Origin: a gamma proteobacterium symbiont of Taylorina sp.
GTDB taxonomy: Bacteria > Pseudomonadota > Gammaproteobacteria > GRL18
DNA length: 64,000 bases
Assembly: GCA_025655455.1 (NCBI GenBank)
Contig: JAHXIV010000050.1
Coordinates: forward strand, 174,338-238,337
Direction of reading: 5' to 3'
Numbering within the stretch: position 1 is the stretch's first letter; each line of letters opens with the position of its first letter. Under the pieces are notes generated by a model. It did not search any database. It was given only the letters and a program-made list of their open reading frames with translations, and was not told the origin of the DNA. Positions 6,832 through 16,082 of this stretch are shown one piece after another. The position numbers and the translations under genes are program-made.

Positions 6832-7431
6832 ATGGAGACTAACAATCTTTATCAGTTAAATCTAAAGCCTAATCTGCATAATGCTGTGTCCGATTGTAAA
6901 GTAACAGCCAAACACAGAAATTTAAGTGAACGTTTAAAAAAAGGTTTCAAATTAATAGGCTATTCTGAGCCTGTTTGGGATAAGTTTATTCCTCAGGCTC
7001 TGGCCAATAACATTCTTGATAAAAAAAATATTGATACCTGGTGTGAACACTGTGCCAAAGAATTAAAGCCAGAACTAAAACCATTGGAAGGACTCATTTG
7101 GGATACATTGATTGCCATGGCGATTGAAGATGGTCGGTTTAGAAAGTTACACACCGATGTCTGGAAAGAATATTGTATTGTCAGATCTCACATGGATAAG
7201 TTCAGGTTAGAGCTTAATGGTTCAACATGGACGTATTCTGTTGATACTCGCAATGGTAAACAGCAGAAGTCCAAGCCAGAGGTTGCGCAACTCAATGAGT
7301 CTATCAGGCAATGGCATTGGTTGGTGGCTCAGTTAGGTCTTGGTGTTAAATCAGAAAAAGAACTGGAAGCTATTGGAGCAATCCACCAGCAGCTTACTTT
7401 AGGTTTTGATAATCTTGAGGATTTTGTTTAG
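6832..7431 (+). CDS. Phage protein resembling P27-family small terminase
   Basis: The product is 199 aa. The C-terminal segment (SKPEVAQLNESIRQWHWLVA then QLGLG) resembles the conserved end of P27-family small terminase subunits. The middle is helical, with many Trp and Leu. However, a Nu1-type small terminase lies three genes on next to the GpA large subunit. This protein may therefore have another packaging or morphogenesis role. RBS quality is poor but the start follows both terminators directly. Confidence 0.55.
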   Translation: METNNLYQLNLKPNLHNAVSDCKVTAKHRNLSERLKKGFKLIGYSEPVWDKFIPQALANNILDKKNIDTWCEHCAKELKPELKPLEGLIWDTLIAMAIEDGRFRKLHTDVWKEYCIVRSHMDKFRLELNGSTWTYSVDTRNGKQQKSKPEVAQLNESIRQWHWLVAQLGLGVKSEKELEAIGAIHQQLTLGFDNLEDFV

Positions 7432-7440
7432 GGGAATATT

Positions 7441-8133
7441 ATGCCAAGCATCGAAGTCAAAGGTCTTGATGAAGTCATAAAAGGTATGGAGGAGTTTGGC
7501 AAGCAAGGCCGTTTTGCTTTAGCTCTTGGCATGACAAACACTGCCATGGTTGTAGAAGCTGCTGAGATAAATGAAATAGGCAGAGTGTTTGACAGACCGA
7601 CAAGGTACACACTGAATTCTTTGTATGTAAAACCGGCAACCAAAACCAGATTGCAGTCAGTAGTAAAGATTAAAGACTTTTCATCTAAGGCGGTGCCACC
7701 ATCAAAATACTTATACGCTCAAGTTCATGGTGGAGCAAGATCATACAAGCGGTTTGAAGTGCTTTTACAGAATATTGGGATACTTCCAAAGGGAATGTAT
7801 TTAGTGCCAGGATATGATGCAAGACTAAACCAGTATGGCAATATCACAAGGGCGATGATTCAGAAAATACTATCTGATCTCGGAGCTCAGTTTGATAACC
7901 GTCAAAACAGTTGGGGTAGTGAGGGTAAGTATTTCGTTGATAATTCAAGTGGAAAATTCCACATATATCAGCATGTTGGTGGTGACTTAAAGTCTATTAT
8001 GTTTGGTGTGCGAAATACAAATTATAAAAAGAGATTTGATTTCTATGGTGTAGGGATGGGTATTGCTAACAAACATCTAGTAAAAGAAATAGACAAAGCT
8101 CTGATTGTTGCACTTGATACAGCGTGGAAGTAG
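7441..8133 (+). CDS. Minor tail protein Z-like / tail completion
   Basis: The product is 230 aa with an N-terminal IEVKGLDEVIKGMEEFG typical of tail-completion proteins (gp10/gpZ families), followed by YAQVHGGARSYKRFEVLLQN. The C-terminal part has KSIMFGVRNTNYKKRFDF. I infer a role at the head-tail or tail-terminator junction. Its position upstream of the terminase genes is unusual, since gpZ normally lies with the tail genes, so the name is tentative. Confidence 0.55.
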   Translation: MPSIEVKGLDEVIKGMEEFGKQGRFALALGMTNTAMVVEAAEINEIGRVFDRPTRYTLNSLYVKPATKTRLQSVVKIKDFSSKAVPPSKYLYAQVHGGARSYKRFEVLLQNIGILPKGMYLVPGYDARLNQYGNITRAMIQKILSDLGAQFDNRQNSWGSEGKYFVDNSSGKFHIYQHVGGDLKSIMFGVRNTNYKKRFDFYGVGMGIANKHLVKEIDKALIVALDTAWK

Positions 8134-8144
8134 TAGGGAAAAGG

Positions 8145-8188
8145 TACTCCTGTAGGGGTGCCCGGTAGGGGGTAATTCGAACCCCGAC
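8145..8188. other. Candidate cos region upstream of terminase
   Basis: A GC-rich island in AT-rich DNA contains GTAGGGGTGCCCGGTAGGGG and an inverted repeat GGGGT-(7 nt)-ACCCC. It lies in the 161-bp gap just before the Nu1-like gene, the position of cos in lambda. GpA-type terminases normally cut cos ends. The exact nick site cannot be read from the sequence. Confidence 0.35.
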
Positions 8189-8294
8189 ATTTTTCTAATT
8201 CCCAACTTTTTAAGGTTGATTTCGGTTGTAGGTGATTTATAGAAAAAACCATTTATAGATAAGCAGAATAATGGATTTAGAGATTTAAAATATC

Positions 8295-8786
8295 ATGAGT
8301 TCAAAATCAGAACCTTCTTATCCAGTTTCTTTTTATGCGCAATTATTTAAATTATCTGAGAGACGAATTCAGCAATTAGCAAAAGATAAAATCATCCCAA
8401 AAGAAGTCCGGGGGATGTATCCTTTGATTGGCACAGTGCGGGGATATGTTCTGTTTTTACAAGGTCAGGAATTAAGTCCGGAAGGTGGTTCAAGCGATTA
8501 CCAAATTAATAGGAATCGTTTAATTGCTGCTCAGGCTGATGCTCAGGAAATGAAAAACAAGGTGGATGCCAAGACGTATGCACCTGTGGTTGTCATTGAG
8601 TCAGTCATTGGCAATCTTGCATCTAAAATTGTGTCGCTTACTGATTCTATACCTATAAAAATCAAATCAAGATTACCGCACCTTAAATCAAAAGAGATTG
8701 ATATTGTTAAGCGTGAGGTAATAAAAATAAGAAACGAGGCAAGCAAAATAGAGATTAATTGGGATGAAATATCAGGAGCCAATTAA
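8295..8786 (+). CDS. Terminase small subunit, Nu1-like
   Basis: The product is 163 aa. The N-terminus (FYAQLFKLSERRIQQLAKDK) is a winged helix-turn-helix like lambda Nu1. The rest is helical, with the SSDYQINRNRLIAAQADAQ segment conserved in Nu1-like proteins. It recognises packaging sites and positions the large subunit. Its end overlaps the start of the large terminase by 23 bp, the usual Nu1-A arrangement. Confidence 0.8.
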   Translation: MSSKSEPSYPVSFYAQLFKLSERRIQQLAKDKIIPKEVRGMYPLIGTVRGYVLFLQGQELSPEGGSSDYQINRNRLIAAQADAQEMKNKVDAKTYAPVVVIESVIGNLASKIVSLTDSIPIKIKSRLPHLKSKEIDIVKREVIKIRNEASKIEINWDEISGAN

Positions 8787-10701
8787 TAAGAGAGCTAAAA
8801 CCGCATTAGGAATTCTTGAAACTGTTGAACCCATGCGCTTGTCAGAATGGATGGAAGAATATTTTTATCTATCACCTGAAAGTTCGAGTGTTGAAGGTGC
8901 ATGGGAAAATATTCCGTATCAAGTCGGGATTATGGATTGCATTTCTAATGATGACATCGAAGTGGTTACATGGCGAAAAAGTGCACGAACAGGGTATACA
9001 AAAATAATTGTCGGTGCGGCTGGATATTTTGCACAACATAAAAAAAGAGGCGTTGTTATCTGGCAGCCGACGGATGGCGATGTCAAAAGTTTCGTTAAAG
9101 ATGAAATAAATCCCATGACGAGGGATGTGTCTGTTATTCGAGATATTTTCCCCTGGTATGACAAGAAAAGTGAAAACAACACGATCAATAAAAAGTCGTT
9201 TATTGGTTCAACACTGGATATTCTCGGTGGAACAAGTCCTAAGAATTTTAGAAGATTAACAAAAGATGTGGCTGTCTATGATGAACTGGCAGCCTTTGAT
9301 GCTGACATCGGTGGTAGTTCAGATGGTGAAGGGGATGCCACTTCTCTGGGGGATGTCCGCTTAACTACTTCCAGTTTTCCAAAATCAATCAGGGGTTCCA
9401 GCCCTAAAAATGAAGAAAGCTGCCAGATAACAAAATCTCTGGAAGATGCTGATCTAATCTTATATTACAAAGTGCCATGCCCGCTATGTAACACAATGCA
9501 GGTATTGAAATGGGGAGGTAGTAAAGCAAAATTTGGGATGAGATGGACGGATGGTGATCCCGATTCTGCTCATTATTGCTGTGAGTCTTGTAAAGGATCT
9601 TTTACTTATGACTTGTTACCTGAAATGTTAGATGAGGGTAGTTGGTATTCTGAAGATGGCAGCATAAAGCTTGAAAAAGATGGTTCTTTTTACCAGGAGG
9701 GAAAAGTAATAGACCCGCCTTATCATGTTGGCTTTGATCGATTGTGGGCAGGGTACTCTGTTTTTTTGTCGTGGGTAAAACTGGTTAAAGAATATCTTAA
9801 GGCACTTGAAAAAAGCAAATCGGGCAATGTTTCAAAATTAAAAACTTTTGTTAATACCCGGCTTGGTGAAACTTGGCAAACTGATGTAGGGGAGAAAATT
9901 GACAATACCTCACTTTATGCCAGGCGTGAACACTACGAAGCGGAATTACCAGAAGGTGTTCTTTATTTAACTGCTGGTGTTGATACTCAAGATGACCGTT
10001 TTGAATTTCTGGTTGTTGGTTGGGGGGATAATGAGGAATCATGGGCAATAGATTATGTCAGGTTGTATGGTGTTTTATCAGAAGATGGAATCTGGGATGT
10101 ATTAGCTGAAAAGCTAAGAAAAACATACAAACGTAAAGATGGAATTGAATTATCTATTGAAACTATTTGTCATGATTCAGGAGGTCATTTCCCTGATGGA
10201 GTTTCTAATTTTAGTAAAAAAAATGGATTGTTTTGGTCTGTTCCAATTTTTGGTTCAAGTCACGCTGGCAAAACAATCATTAATTTCCCCAGAAAAAAAA
10301 ATAAAAAAGGCGTTTATTTAACAGAAATTGGGACTATAAGTGCGAAAGATGTAATTTACAACCGACTTAAAATACTCGAACCAGGTCTTGGTTATTGCCA
10401 TTTCCCAGTAAAAGATGAATTTAATGAAACATTTTTTGAAGAACTAGTCGTAGAAAAGAAAACACTGTCTTACACGAGGGGTAAAAGAGTTTTCATTTAT
10501 GATTGCCCTAATGGTCGTAGAAATGAACCCTTAGATTGTTTTGTTTACGCTTTATCAGCTCTAACAATTGCTAAAGAAGTTAAAGGCGTGGATTTGAATC
10601 AACTGGCAGAAACTTTTAATAAGCCAAAGCCAGTGAAGCAAGAAAATAAACCACCGCAAAATAATAGTTTTATTAACAGCAAAGAAAATTGGATCAAATA
10701 A
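8764..10701 (+). CDS. Terminase large subunit, GpA family
   Basis: The product is 645 aa, the normal size for lambda gpA. The N-terminal ATPase has TWRKSARTGYTK, the GpA-type P-loop variant. Around residue 235 two CxxC pairs (CPLCNTM, then CCESC) match the zinc-like insertion common in the family. The C-terminal nuclease begins near TAGVDTQDDRFEFLVVGWG, which holds the first acidic metal ligand. It packages DNA into proheads and cuts the concatemer. Confidence 0.92.
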   Translation: MKYQEPINKRAKTALGILETVEPMRLSEWMEEYFYLSPESSSVEGAWENIPYQVGIMDCISNDDIEVVTWRKSARTGYTKIIVGAAGYFAQHKKRGVVIWQPTDGDVKSFVKDEINPMTRDVSVIRDIFPWYDKKSENNTINKKSFIGSTLDILGGTSPKNFRRLTKDVAVYDELAAFDADIGGSSDGEGDATSLGDVRLTTSSFPKSIRGSSPKNEESCQITKSLEDADLILYYKVPCPLCNTMQVLKWGGSKAKFGMRWTDGDPDSAHYCCESCKGSFTYDLLPEMLDEGSWYSEDGSIKLEKDGSFYQEGKVIDPPYHVGFDRLWAGYSVFLSWVKLVKEYLKALEKSKSGNVSKLKTFVNTRLGETWQTDVGEKIDNTSLYARREHYEAELPEGVLYLTAGVDTQDDRFEFLVVGWGDNEESWAIDYVRLYGVLSEDGIWDVLAEKLRKTYKRKDGIELSIETICHDSGGHFPDGVSNFSKKNGLFWSVPIFGSSHAGKTIINFPRKKNKKGVYLTEIGTISAKDVIYNRLKILEPGLGYCHFPVKDEFNETFFEELVVEKKTLSYTRGKRVFIYDCPNGRRNEPLDCFVYALSALTIAKEVKGVDLNQLAETFNKPKPVKQENKPPQNNSFINSKENWIK

Positions 10702-10889
10702 TGGCATTTTCACAAGTTCAGTTATTGGCACTGGAAGAAGCAATCGCATCAGGTGAACTGGTTGTTAAATATGATGGAATGGAAACAACCTATCGAAACA
10801 GTGATGATTTAATGAAAACCTATCGTTTTGTCAAAGAGCATCTGGACACCATTAAAAGAAATCCTACCTCAGTGGTTAGTTTTTCATGA
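10701..10889 (+). CDS. Head-tail joining protein, gpW family
   Basis: The product is 62 aa from the ATG at 10701, which shares TAATG with the terminase stop. A start at 10689 would only add shadow residues. MAFSQVQLLALEEAIASGEL and the following VKYDGMETTYRN match the gpW fold, which plugs the portal and allows tail joining. It lies between the terminase and portal genes, exactly as in lambda. Confidence 0.85.
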   Translation: MAFSQVQLLALEEAIASGELVVKYDGMETTYRNSDDLMKTYRFVKEHLDTIKRNPTSVVSFS

Positions 10890-12352
10890 ATATTATTGAT
10901 GCAGTAGCCCATGCTATTTCTCCCAAGTGGGCTTTAAATCGTGAAGTGGACAGAACTCGTTTAAATAATTATTACGAGGCAACAAAAGGAACTCACCTCA
11001 GAAAAAGACGGACTTTTGGTGAGTCAACCGCTGATGGGGAGGTTAATCCCAGTCTTGTTGAGATGCGTGAATTAAGTCGGGAACTTGATCGCAATCATGA
11101 TATGGCCAGAGGTGTATTGACCACGTTGGTCACAAGAATTGTCGGTGCCCAGATCCTGCCTCAGCCGCAAATCAGGGATATTGAAGGTAATTTGCTGGTT
11201 AATGTTAATCGTGACATTTTAAAAAAGTTCAAAAAGTTTGCTTATCGTCCAGAAGTAACAAAAACCATGTCATGGGGGAAAGCAGCACGACTTTCCTGCA
11301 GAACATGGTTAAGAGATGGAGAAGTTTTAACAAAAGACATTATTGGCGATGTGAGAGGTTATAACCACAGCACCTCAATTCCTTACAGTTTCGAGCTAAT
11401 AGAGCCTGACTTTCTTCCGGTTGATTATGATGATGAAAAACAAAATATCAAAGCTGGAATCAAATTCAATATATGGGGTGAGCCTAAAAAATATTGCCTG
11501 CTCAAATCTCTAAATAGTATCAATTTTATTGTAGGTCGTTATTCCAGCAGTGATGTCAGGATGGTTCCTGCCAGTCAAATCACTCATTTGGCGATGAAAG
11601 ACAGGATTCATCAAACCCGGGGGATGTCAATTTTTGCATCAGTCTATACCCGTCTGGATGATATTAAAGATTATGAAGAATCCGAAAGGATAGCTGCTCG
11701 TGTTGCGGCGGCAATGACATCCTTTATTAAACGGAATCCGGAAGTTTATACCAGTGGAAAAGGAGCATCAACTGAAACTCGTCACTATGAGATGCAACCA
11801 GGCATTATTTATGATGACTTGTTGCCTGGTGAAGAACCAGTGTCCATGCAGTCAAACAGACCCAGTGGATTATTGGGGGATTTTAGAAATGCCATGCTGA
11901 AAATGGTTTCTGCAGGTACAAATGCTGGTTATTCAACTATCTCTAAAAACTATGACGGCACTTATTCTGCACAGCGTCAGGAATTAGTTGAGCAAAAGGG
12001 TGTTTATGACATTCTGATAGAAGAGTTCAACAGTGGTTGGACTATGCCAAGGTGGATCAACATTATCAGGGCAATACTACTCTCTGGCTATCAACTTCCT
12101 CCGGAAACAGATATGGAGACAATCTTTGATGTTCATTTTCAAAATCCTCCAGTGCCATGGATTGACCCAAAGAAAGAAGCTGATGGTAATCGTGAACTGA
12201 ATAAATTAAAAGTCAAAACCCGCTCAAAAATCATCAGGGAATTGGGAGAGAATCCGGATGATGTTATGGATGAAATCTTAAAAGAAGATGAAAAGATGGG
12301 TGCTGCTGATGGTGAACAAACAATGGAGTTAGATGATGAAGAAAAAGAATAG
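10886..12352 (+). CDS. Portal protein, lambda gpB family
   Basis: The product is 488 aa, starting in an ATGA overlap with gpW. MNIIDAVAHAISPKWALNRE, the ARRxxR-like stretch and VEMRELSRELDRNHDMARG are typical of the lambda portal family. The TRGMSIFASVYTRLDDIKDY segment is the conserved clip/stem region. It forms the dodecameric DNA channel at the capsid vertex. The acidic C-terminus overlaps the following protease-capsid gene by 20 bp. Confidence 0.92.
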   Translation: MNIIDAVAHAISPKWALNREVDRTRLNNYYEATKGTHLRKRRTFGESTADGEVNPSLVEMRELSRELDRNHDMARGVLTTLVTRIVGAQILPQPQIRDIEGNLLVNVNRDILKKFKKFAYRPEVTKTMSWGKAARLSCRTWLRDGEVLTKDIIGDVRGYNHSTSIPYSFELIEPDFLPVDYDDEKQNIKAGIKFNIWGEPKKYCLLKSLNSINFIVGRYSSSDVRMVPASQITHLAMKDRIHQTRGMSIFASVYTRLDDIKDYEESERIAARVAAAMTSFIKRNPEVYTSGKGASTETRHYEMQPGIIYDDLLPGEEPVSMQSNRPSGLLGDFRNAMLKMVSAGTNAGYSTISKNYDGTYSAQRQELVEQKGVYDILIEEFNSGWTMPRWINIIRAILLSGYQLPPETDMETIFDVHFQNPPVPWIDPKKEADGNRELNKLKVKTRSKIIRELGENPDDVMDEILKEDEKMGAADGEQTMELDDEEKE

Positions 12353-14363
12353 CTGGTATGACATCACAAATAAGGGCGGCAAGGCTGAGATCTTTATTTA
12401 TGATGAAATTGGTTACTGGGGTATTACAGCCAAGCAGTTTATTAAAGATTTAAAACAGGTCAAAGATGCTGACTCAGTCACACTCAGGATTAATTCTCCG
12501 GGCGGCAGTATCACAGATGGAAATGCAATTTATAACGCTATCAAAGCATTGAAAGTTGAGGTGGCGGTACAAATTGATTCACTGGCTGCATCGATGGCAA
12601 CCGTGATCGCGTTGGCTGGTAATAGCGTCAAAATGGCAGAGAACGGATTCTTTATGATTCACAATCCACATGGTGGTGCTTATGGTGAATCAAAAGATTT
12701 AAAAACCATGGCTGATCTCATGGATAAGATGAAAACCAATATTCTCAATGTGTATGCCAAAAAATCAGGAAAAGAAACAGATGAAATCAGTGACATGATG
12801 GATGATGTGACCTGGATGACTGCTCAAGAGGCACTTGATGAAGGTTTTATTGATGAGATTACAGATGAGGTTGTTATTGAAAATTCGTTCGATATGAAAA
12901 ACCTTGAAAAGATTCCTGCACAATTGGTGCAGAATGCCGGTGTTAGCCCTGTGGCTAGTGCTAATTCTAAAACTCCAGAAGAGGATGAGATTATGACTGT
13001 TAAAGTCAAAAAAGAACCACAGCCACAGGATGAAAAGCCTGAGGGTGTTGTTGATCAAGATGCTGTTAAAGCAAAGTTCATAGCGGAAGAAACGCAGCGG
13101 AAAACTGATATTAAAGCAGTTTTTGTACCTTTTCAGGGTGAACATGAAAAGCTTATGAATAAATGTCTTGATGATATGAAATGTGATGAGCAAAGTGCCC
13201 GTGATTTATTGCTTAAAGCACTCGGTAAAGGGGTTGTTCCAATTGCAGGAACTGCTGGGGCACAAGTTGTAGAAGATCAGTCAGAAAAATTTATTAAAGG
13301 TGTTACAGCTGCCTTGTCTGCCCGTGCAGGTTTGGAAAAAGATGATACAGCCAATGAACTGCGGGGCTATACTCAGTTTGAAATGGCGCGTTTATGTTTA
13401 GAGCGTAATGGTATCAGTACGGCTGGGATGGATAAAATGGTTCTGGTTGGTCGTGCTCTTATGCCTGCTAATTCAATGCATTCCACCAGTGACTTTGCAA
13501 ATGCTTTGAAAAATACTGCTCACAAATCAATGCTAAAAGGCTATGATGAGGCAGAAGAAACTTTCCAGTTGTGGACAACTAAAGGCACTTTGTCTGATTT
13601 TAAAGTGGCTGACCGAATTGACTTAAACCTCTTTGGGGAGCTTGAGAAAGTACCGGAAGGCGGTGAGTATCATTATGGTACGATTGGGGATCGCGGTGAA
13701 CAGGTTCAACTAGCCACCTTCGGTAAAATGTTTTCCATTACTCGTCAGGCAATCATTAATGATGATTTAAGAGTGTTCACACAGATTCCACGCAGAATGG
13801 GGCGTGCTGCTATTCGAACTGTGGGGAATTTGGTTTATTTACAGTTAACCTCAAATCCTGTAATGGGTGATGGTACTGTTTTATTCCATGCTGATCATAA
13901 AAACCTGGCTGCTGTTGGTGCTGCTCCAAGCACTGCCACTTTTGATGCTGCCCGTGTTGCAATGGGAACTCAAAAAGATCCAGATGGTAAAGCGACTCTG
14001 AATATTCGTCCTGCTTATGCAATTGTACCTCTGGCATTGCTTGGTACTTCCAATGTTGTTGTTGGTTCTGAAACTGAAATCAAAGCCAATCAGAATAATT
14101 CTAAAATTCCAAATTCAGTGCAGGGAATGGTTGAAGTTATTTCAGATTCTCGTCTTGATGATGCCAGTGCTTTTTCCTGGTATATGGCAGCCAATCAAAA
14201 CATGCATGATACAGTCGAAGTGTCATATCTTGATGGTAATAGCACCCCCACGCTTGAACAGCAAAGCAACTGGTCAATTGATGGTGTTGACTTCAAGGTT
14301 CGTCTTGATGCTGCTGTTAAACCTTTGGAATATCGTACTATGTACAAGAACCCAGGCCAATAA
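12333..14363 (+). CDS. Fused ClpP-like prohead protease, scaffold and major capsid protein
   Basis: The product is 676 aa. Residues 1-190 are a ClpP/S14-type protease: NSPGGS at ~54-59 forms the oxyanion turn, Ser87 sits in SLAASMA, and His110 in FMIHNPHGG. Residues ~195-330 are charged and scaffold-like. From ~330 on, the sequence resembles Mu gpT-type major heads (VADRIDLNLFGELEKVPEGG, then FGKMFSITRQAIINDDLRVF). One reading frame thus encodes protease, scaffold and shell protein. A strong internal start (SD AGAGGA, ATG at 12993, Met221) could give the scaffold-capsid part alone. Autoprocessing must otherwise release the capsid domain. Confidence 0.88.
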   Translation: MMKKKNSWYDITNKGGKAEIFIYDEIGYWGITAKQFIKDLKQVKDADSVTLRINSPGGSITDGNAIYNAIKALKVEVAVQIDSLAASMATVIALAGNSVKMAENGFFMIHNPHGGAYGESKDLKTMADLMDKMKTNILNVYAKKSGKETDEISDMMDDVTWMTAQEALDEGFIDEITDEVVIENSFDMKNLEKIPAQLVQNAGVSPVASANSKTPEEDEIMTVKVKKEPQPQDEKPEGVVDQDAVKAKFIAEETQRKTDIKAVFVPFQGEHEKLMNKCLDDMKCDEQSARDLLLKALGKGVVPIAGTAGAQVVEDQSEKFIKGVTAALSARAGLEKDDTANELRGYTQFEMARLCLERNGISTAGMDKMVLVGRALMPANSMHSTSDFANALKNTAHKSMLKGYDEAEETFQLWTTKGTLSDFKVADRIDLNLFGELEKVPEGGEYHYGTIGDRGEQVQLATFGKMFSITRQAIINDDLRVFTQIPRRMGRAAIRTVGNLVYLQLTSNPVMGDGTVLFHADHKNLAAVGAAPSTATFDAARVAMGTQKDPDGKATLNIRPAYAIVPLALLGTSNVVVGSETEIKANQNNSKIPNSVQGMVEVISDSRLDDASAFSWYMAANQNMHDTVEVSYLDGNSTPTLEQQSNWSIDGVDFKVRLDAAVKPLEYRTMYKNPGQ

Positions 14364-14409
14364 TAGTTAAATTGCTTTAGCTTTCATTAAAAGTTTATAG
14401 GAAAAAATT

Positions 14410-14751
14410 ATGAAAAACTATTTACAAAACGGTAATACGATTACTTTACCTGCACCATACGCTGTTATCTCTGGTGATGGTTTGTTGGTTGGTAATATTT
14501 TTGGTGTGGCATCCGGTGATGCTTTAATTGCAGAAGATGTTGAAGCTGCAATAGTGGGATGTTTTCAGTTACCAAAAAAGACGACTGATACGCCGGCTGA
14601 TGGTGTTTTAGCTTATTGGGATAATACCAACAAAGAAGTTACAACCACTTCAACATCAAATGCATTAATCGGTACTTTCTTAAAAGCACAAATTAATGGT
14701 GACACAATCTGTGATGTACGATTGAATGGAGCGTTTACAGCAATCGTTTAA
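14410..14751 (+). CDS. Capsid decoration protein, DUF2190 family
   Basis: The product is 113 aa. The pattern MKNYLQNGNTITLPAPYAVI, GDGLLVGNIFGVA and a C-terminal ICDVRLNGAF is typical of DUF2190, a small beta-rich protein found after major capsid genes. It probably stabilises the capsid surface. It is followed directly by a strong terminator, which ends the head-gene transcription unit. Confidence 0.85.
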   Translation: MKNYLQNGNTITLPAPYAVISGDGLLVGNIFGVASGDALIAEDVEAAIVGCFQLPKKTTDTPADGVLAYWDNTNKEVTTTSTSNALIGTFLKAQINGDTICDVRLNGAFTAIV

Positions 14752-14774
14752 TTTTTAAAATAGTAGTAAAAATA

Positions 14775-14806
14775 AAAAGCCCTGCCAGAAATGCCAGGGC
14801 TTTTTT
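14775..14806 (+). terminator. Intrinsic terminator after head genes
   Basis: The stem AAAGCCCTGCCA/TGCCAGGGCTTT with a 4-nt loop is followed by six T residues. It separates the head genes from the lysis cluster. Confidence 0.92.
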
Positions 14807-14860
14807 ATTGCCAATATGAAAGATTATTGCACTTAAAATCTGGAAAACGAGGAAATTTAA

Positions 14861-15427
14861 ATGAAAAAGTTATGGGTATTAATGCCATTATTGTTTTCAT
14901 CTTTAGTATTAGCACAAGACTTTTCTTTACAACTTGAAAATAAATATGATTCTGTTTATGAGTCATTGTCCGGTGTCATAGTTGTATCAGATGATGACTG
15001 TAATGTCCCGGATTACACGACAGTAAATCTTCATTACTACGGCAGTCCTGCAGATCTATCTGCTGTGGCAGGTGTATCGTATGGCTTGATTGATAACTTC
15101 ACGTATAAAGTAGAAGAACCAGTAATTATAAAGTATGAGGCCTGTCCGCCTGATATTGGAGCTTGTGTAGAAGAGCCATTTTTTGAAGCATATATTGATT
15201 ATCAAAATGTGACTAAAAAATGTAATGTCTATGGTGTTGCAAAATTGAGAGGATTAAGTCAAACAGTAATTACTTCGACCAGTCGATCAGTTTATGACGC
15301 AACAAGCCAGAGGCTATATTTGTATGATACTGAAATCTACAAAAATTTACTTGATACAAAAACAGTAATCAGTTTTGTTCAATTGCATTTTATTGATGGG
15401 CAGTTTGAATTAGAAGTAGTTGAGTGA
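14861..15427 (+). CDS. Secreted hypothetical protein in lysis region
   Basis: The product is 188 aa. The first ~19 residues (MKKLWVLMPLLFSSLVLAQD) form a Sec signal peptide with a signal-peptidase I-like site after LAQ or LA. The mature part is beta-rich with four to five cysteines (DDDCNVPD, then ACPPDIGACVEE, then KKCNVYG), suggesting periplasmic disulfides. No domain is recognised. It directly precedes the phospholipase-like, holin-like and endolysin genes, so it may be a lysis accessory or a superinfection-exclusion protein. Confidence 0.65.
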   Translation: MKKLWVLMPLLFSSLVLAQDFSLQLENKYDSVYESLSGVIVVSDDDCNVPDYTTVNLHYYGSPADLSAVAGVSYGLIDNFTYKVEEPVIIKYEACPPDIGACVEEPFFEAYIDYQNVTKKCNVYGVAKLRGLSQTVITSTSRSVYDATSQRLYLYDTEIYKNLLDTKTVISFVQLHFIDGQFELEVVE

Positions 15428-15432
15428 AGTAA

Positions 15433-15831
15433 ATGAAATCACTTGTTGAATTTTTATATGATATCGAAAAATATGATCTGGATGTGTCTGATATAAAAAA
15501 TTTACAAGTGGCTTATTCGTATGCAAACGGCTGTGGTTCATCATTTAAAGTGCCAACAACAATGTGGGGCTTAAATATAGAATCTGCTTGTATTTTGCAT
15601 GATATCCGTTGGACGATTGCAAAATGCTGGGCTGATTTAGTTGAGGCAAATCAAAAATTCAAAAGAGATTTAAAGCGCATTATCAAATTAGCATCCAACT
15701 GGTTTATGACTCGATTGAGATATACCCGTGCTTTCTTGTATTCGTCAATAGTCAAAGTTTTTGGCACAAGATCCTATGCTAAAAAACGTGATTTTGACTT
15801 GCCTGTTTTTTGGGATGTTAGTTGGTGGTAA
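15433..15831 (+). CDS. Phospholipase A2-like protein
   Basis: The product is 132 aa and starts 5 bp after the previous stop. The central part reads NGCGSSFKVP ... IESACILHDIRW ... ADLVEANQKF. A Cys-x-x-x-His-Asp signature with an upstream Gly-Cys-Gly turn and a downstream acidic/Asn helix is the layout of the phospholipase A2 active site (His-Asp dyad). The usual Tyr after HDxx is Trp here, and most disulfide cysteines are absent, as in viral and bacterial members. The basic C-terminus could contact membranes. A lysis role is inferred from the neighbours. Confidence 0.5.
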   Translation: MKSLVEFLYDIEKYDLDVSDIKNLQVAYSYANGCGSSFKVPTTMWGLNIESACILHDIRWTIAKCWADLVEANQKFKRDLKRIIKLASNWFMTRLRYTRAFLYSSIVKVFGTRSYAKKRDFDLPVFWDVSWW

Positions 15832-15859
15832 TTTTTTATATTAATTGTGAGAGAAAAAA

Positions 15860-16078
15860 ATGCAAGATCAGATAAATAAGCTTAATTGGGAAGTTGAATT
15901 ACTTAAAGAGTCTCACAAAAATTTTAAAACAGAGCAAACTGCTATTAACAAAAAATTAAGCACAATAACAAAAGTTATTTTTCAGCTTAAATGGTTAGTT
16001 ATTGGTGCTTTGTCTTATGCGGTTTTGACAGAATTCGGTGTTATATCTGCAATAAAAACGATTGTTTCACTGGGGTAA
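15860..16078 (+). CDS. Holin-like protein (XhlA type)
   Basis: The product is 72 aa. A short amphipathic coiled segment (LNWEVELLKESHKNFKTEQT) is followed by one membrane-spanning stretch (LVIGALSYAVLTEFGVISAI). This is the layout of hemolysin XhlA-like phage holins. It sits directly before the endolysin gene. RBS GAGAG precedes the ATG. Confidence 0.65.
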   Translation: MQDQINKLNWEVELLKESHKNFKTEQTAINKKLSTITKVIFQLKWLVIGALSYAVLTEFGVISAIKTIVSLG

Positions 16079-16082
16079 AAAA

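Noticed and set aside
12765-13193. Minus-strand frame of 142 aa
   Set aside because: It is the antisense shadow of the protease-capsid gene, with Cys/Phe/Ile-rich composition and no start signals.
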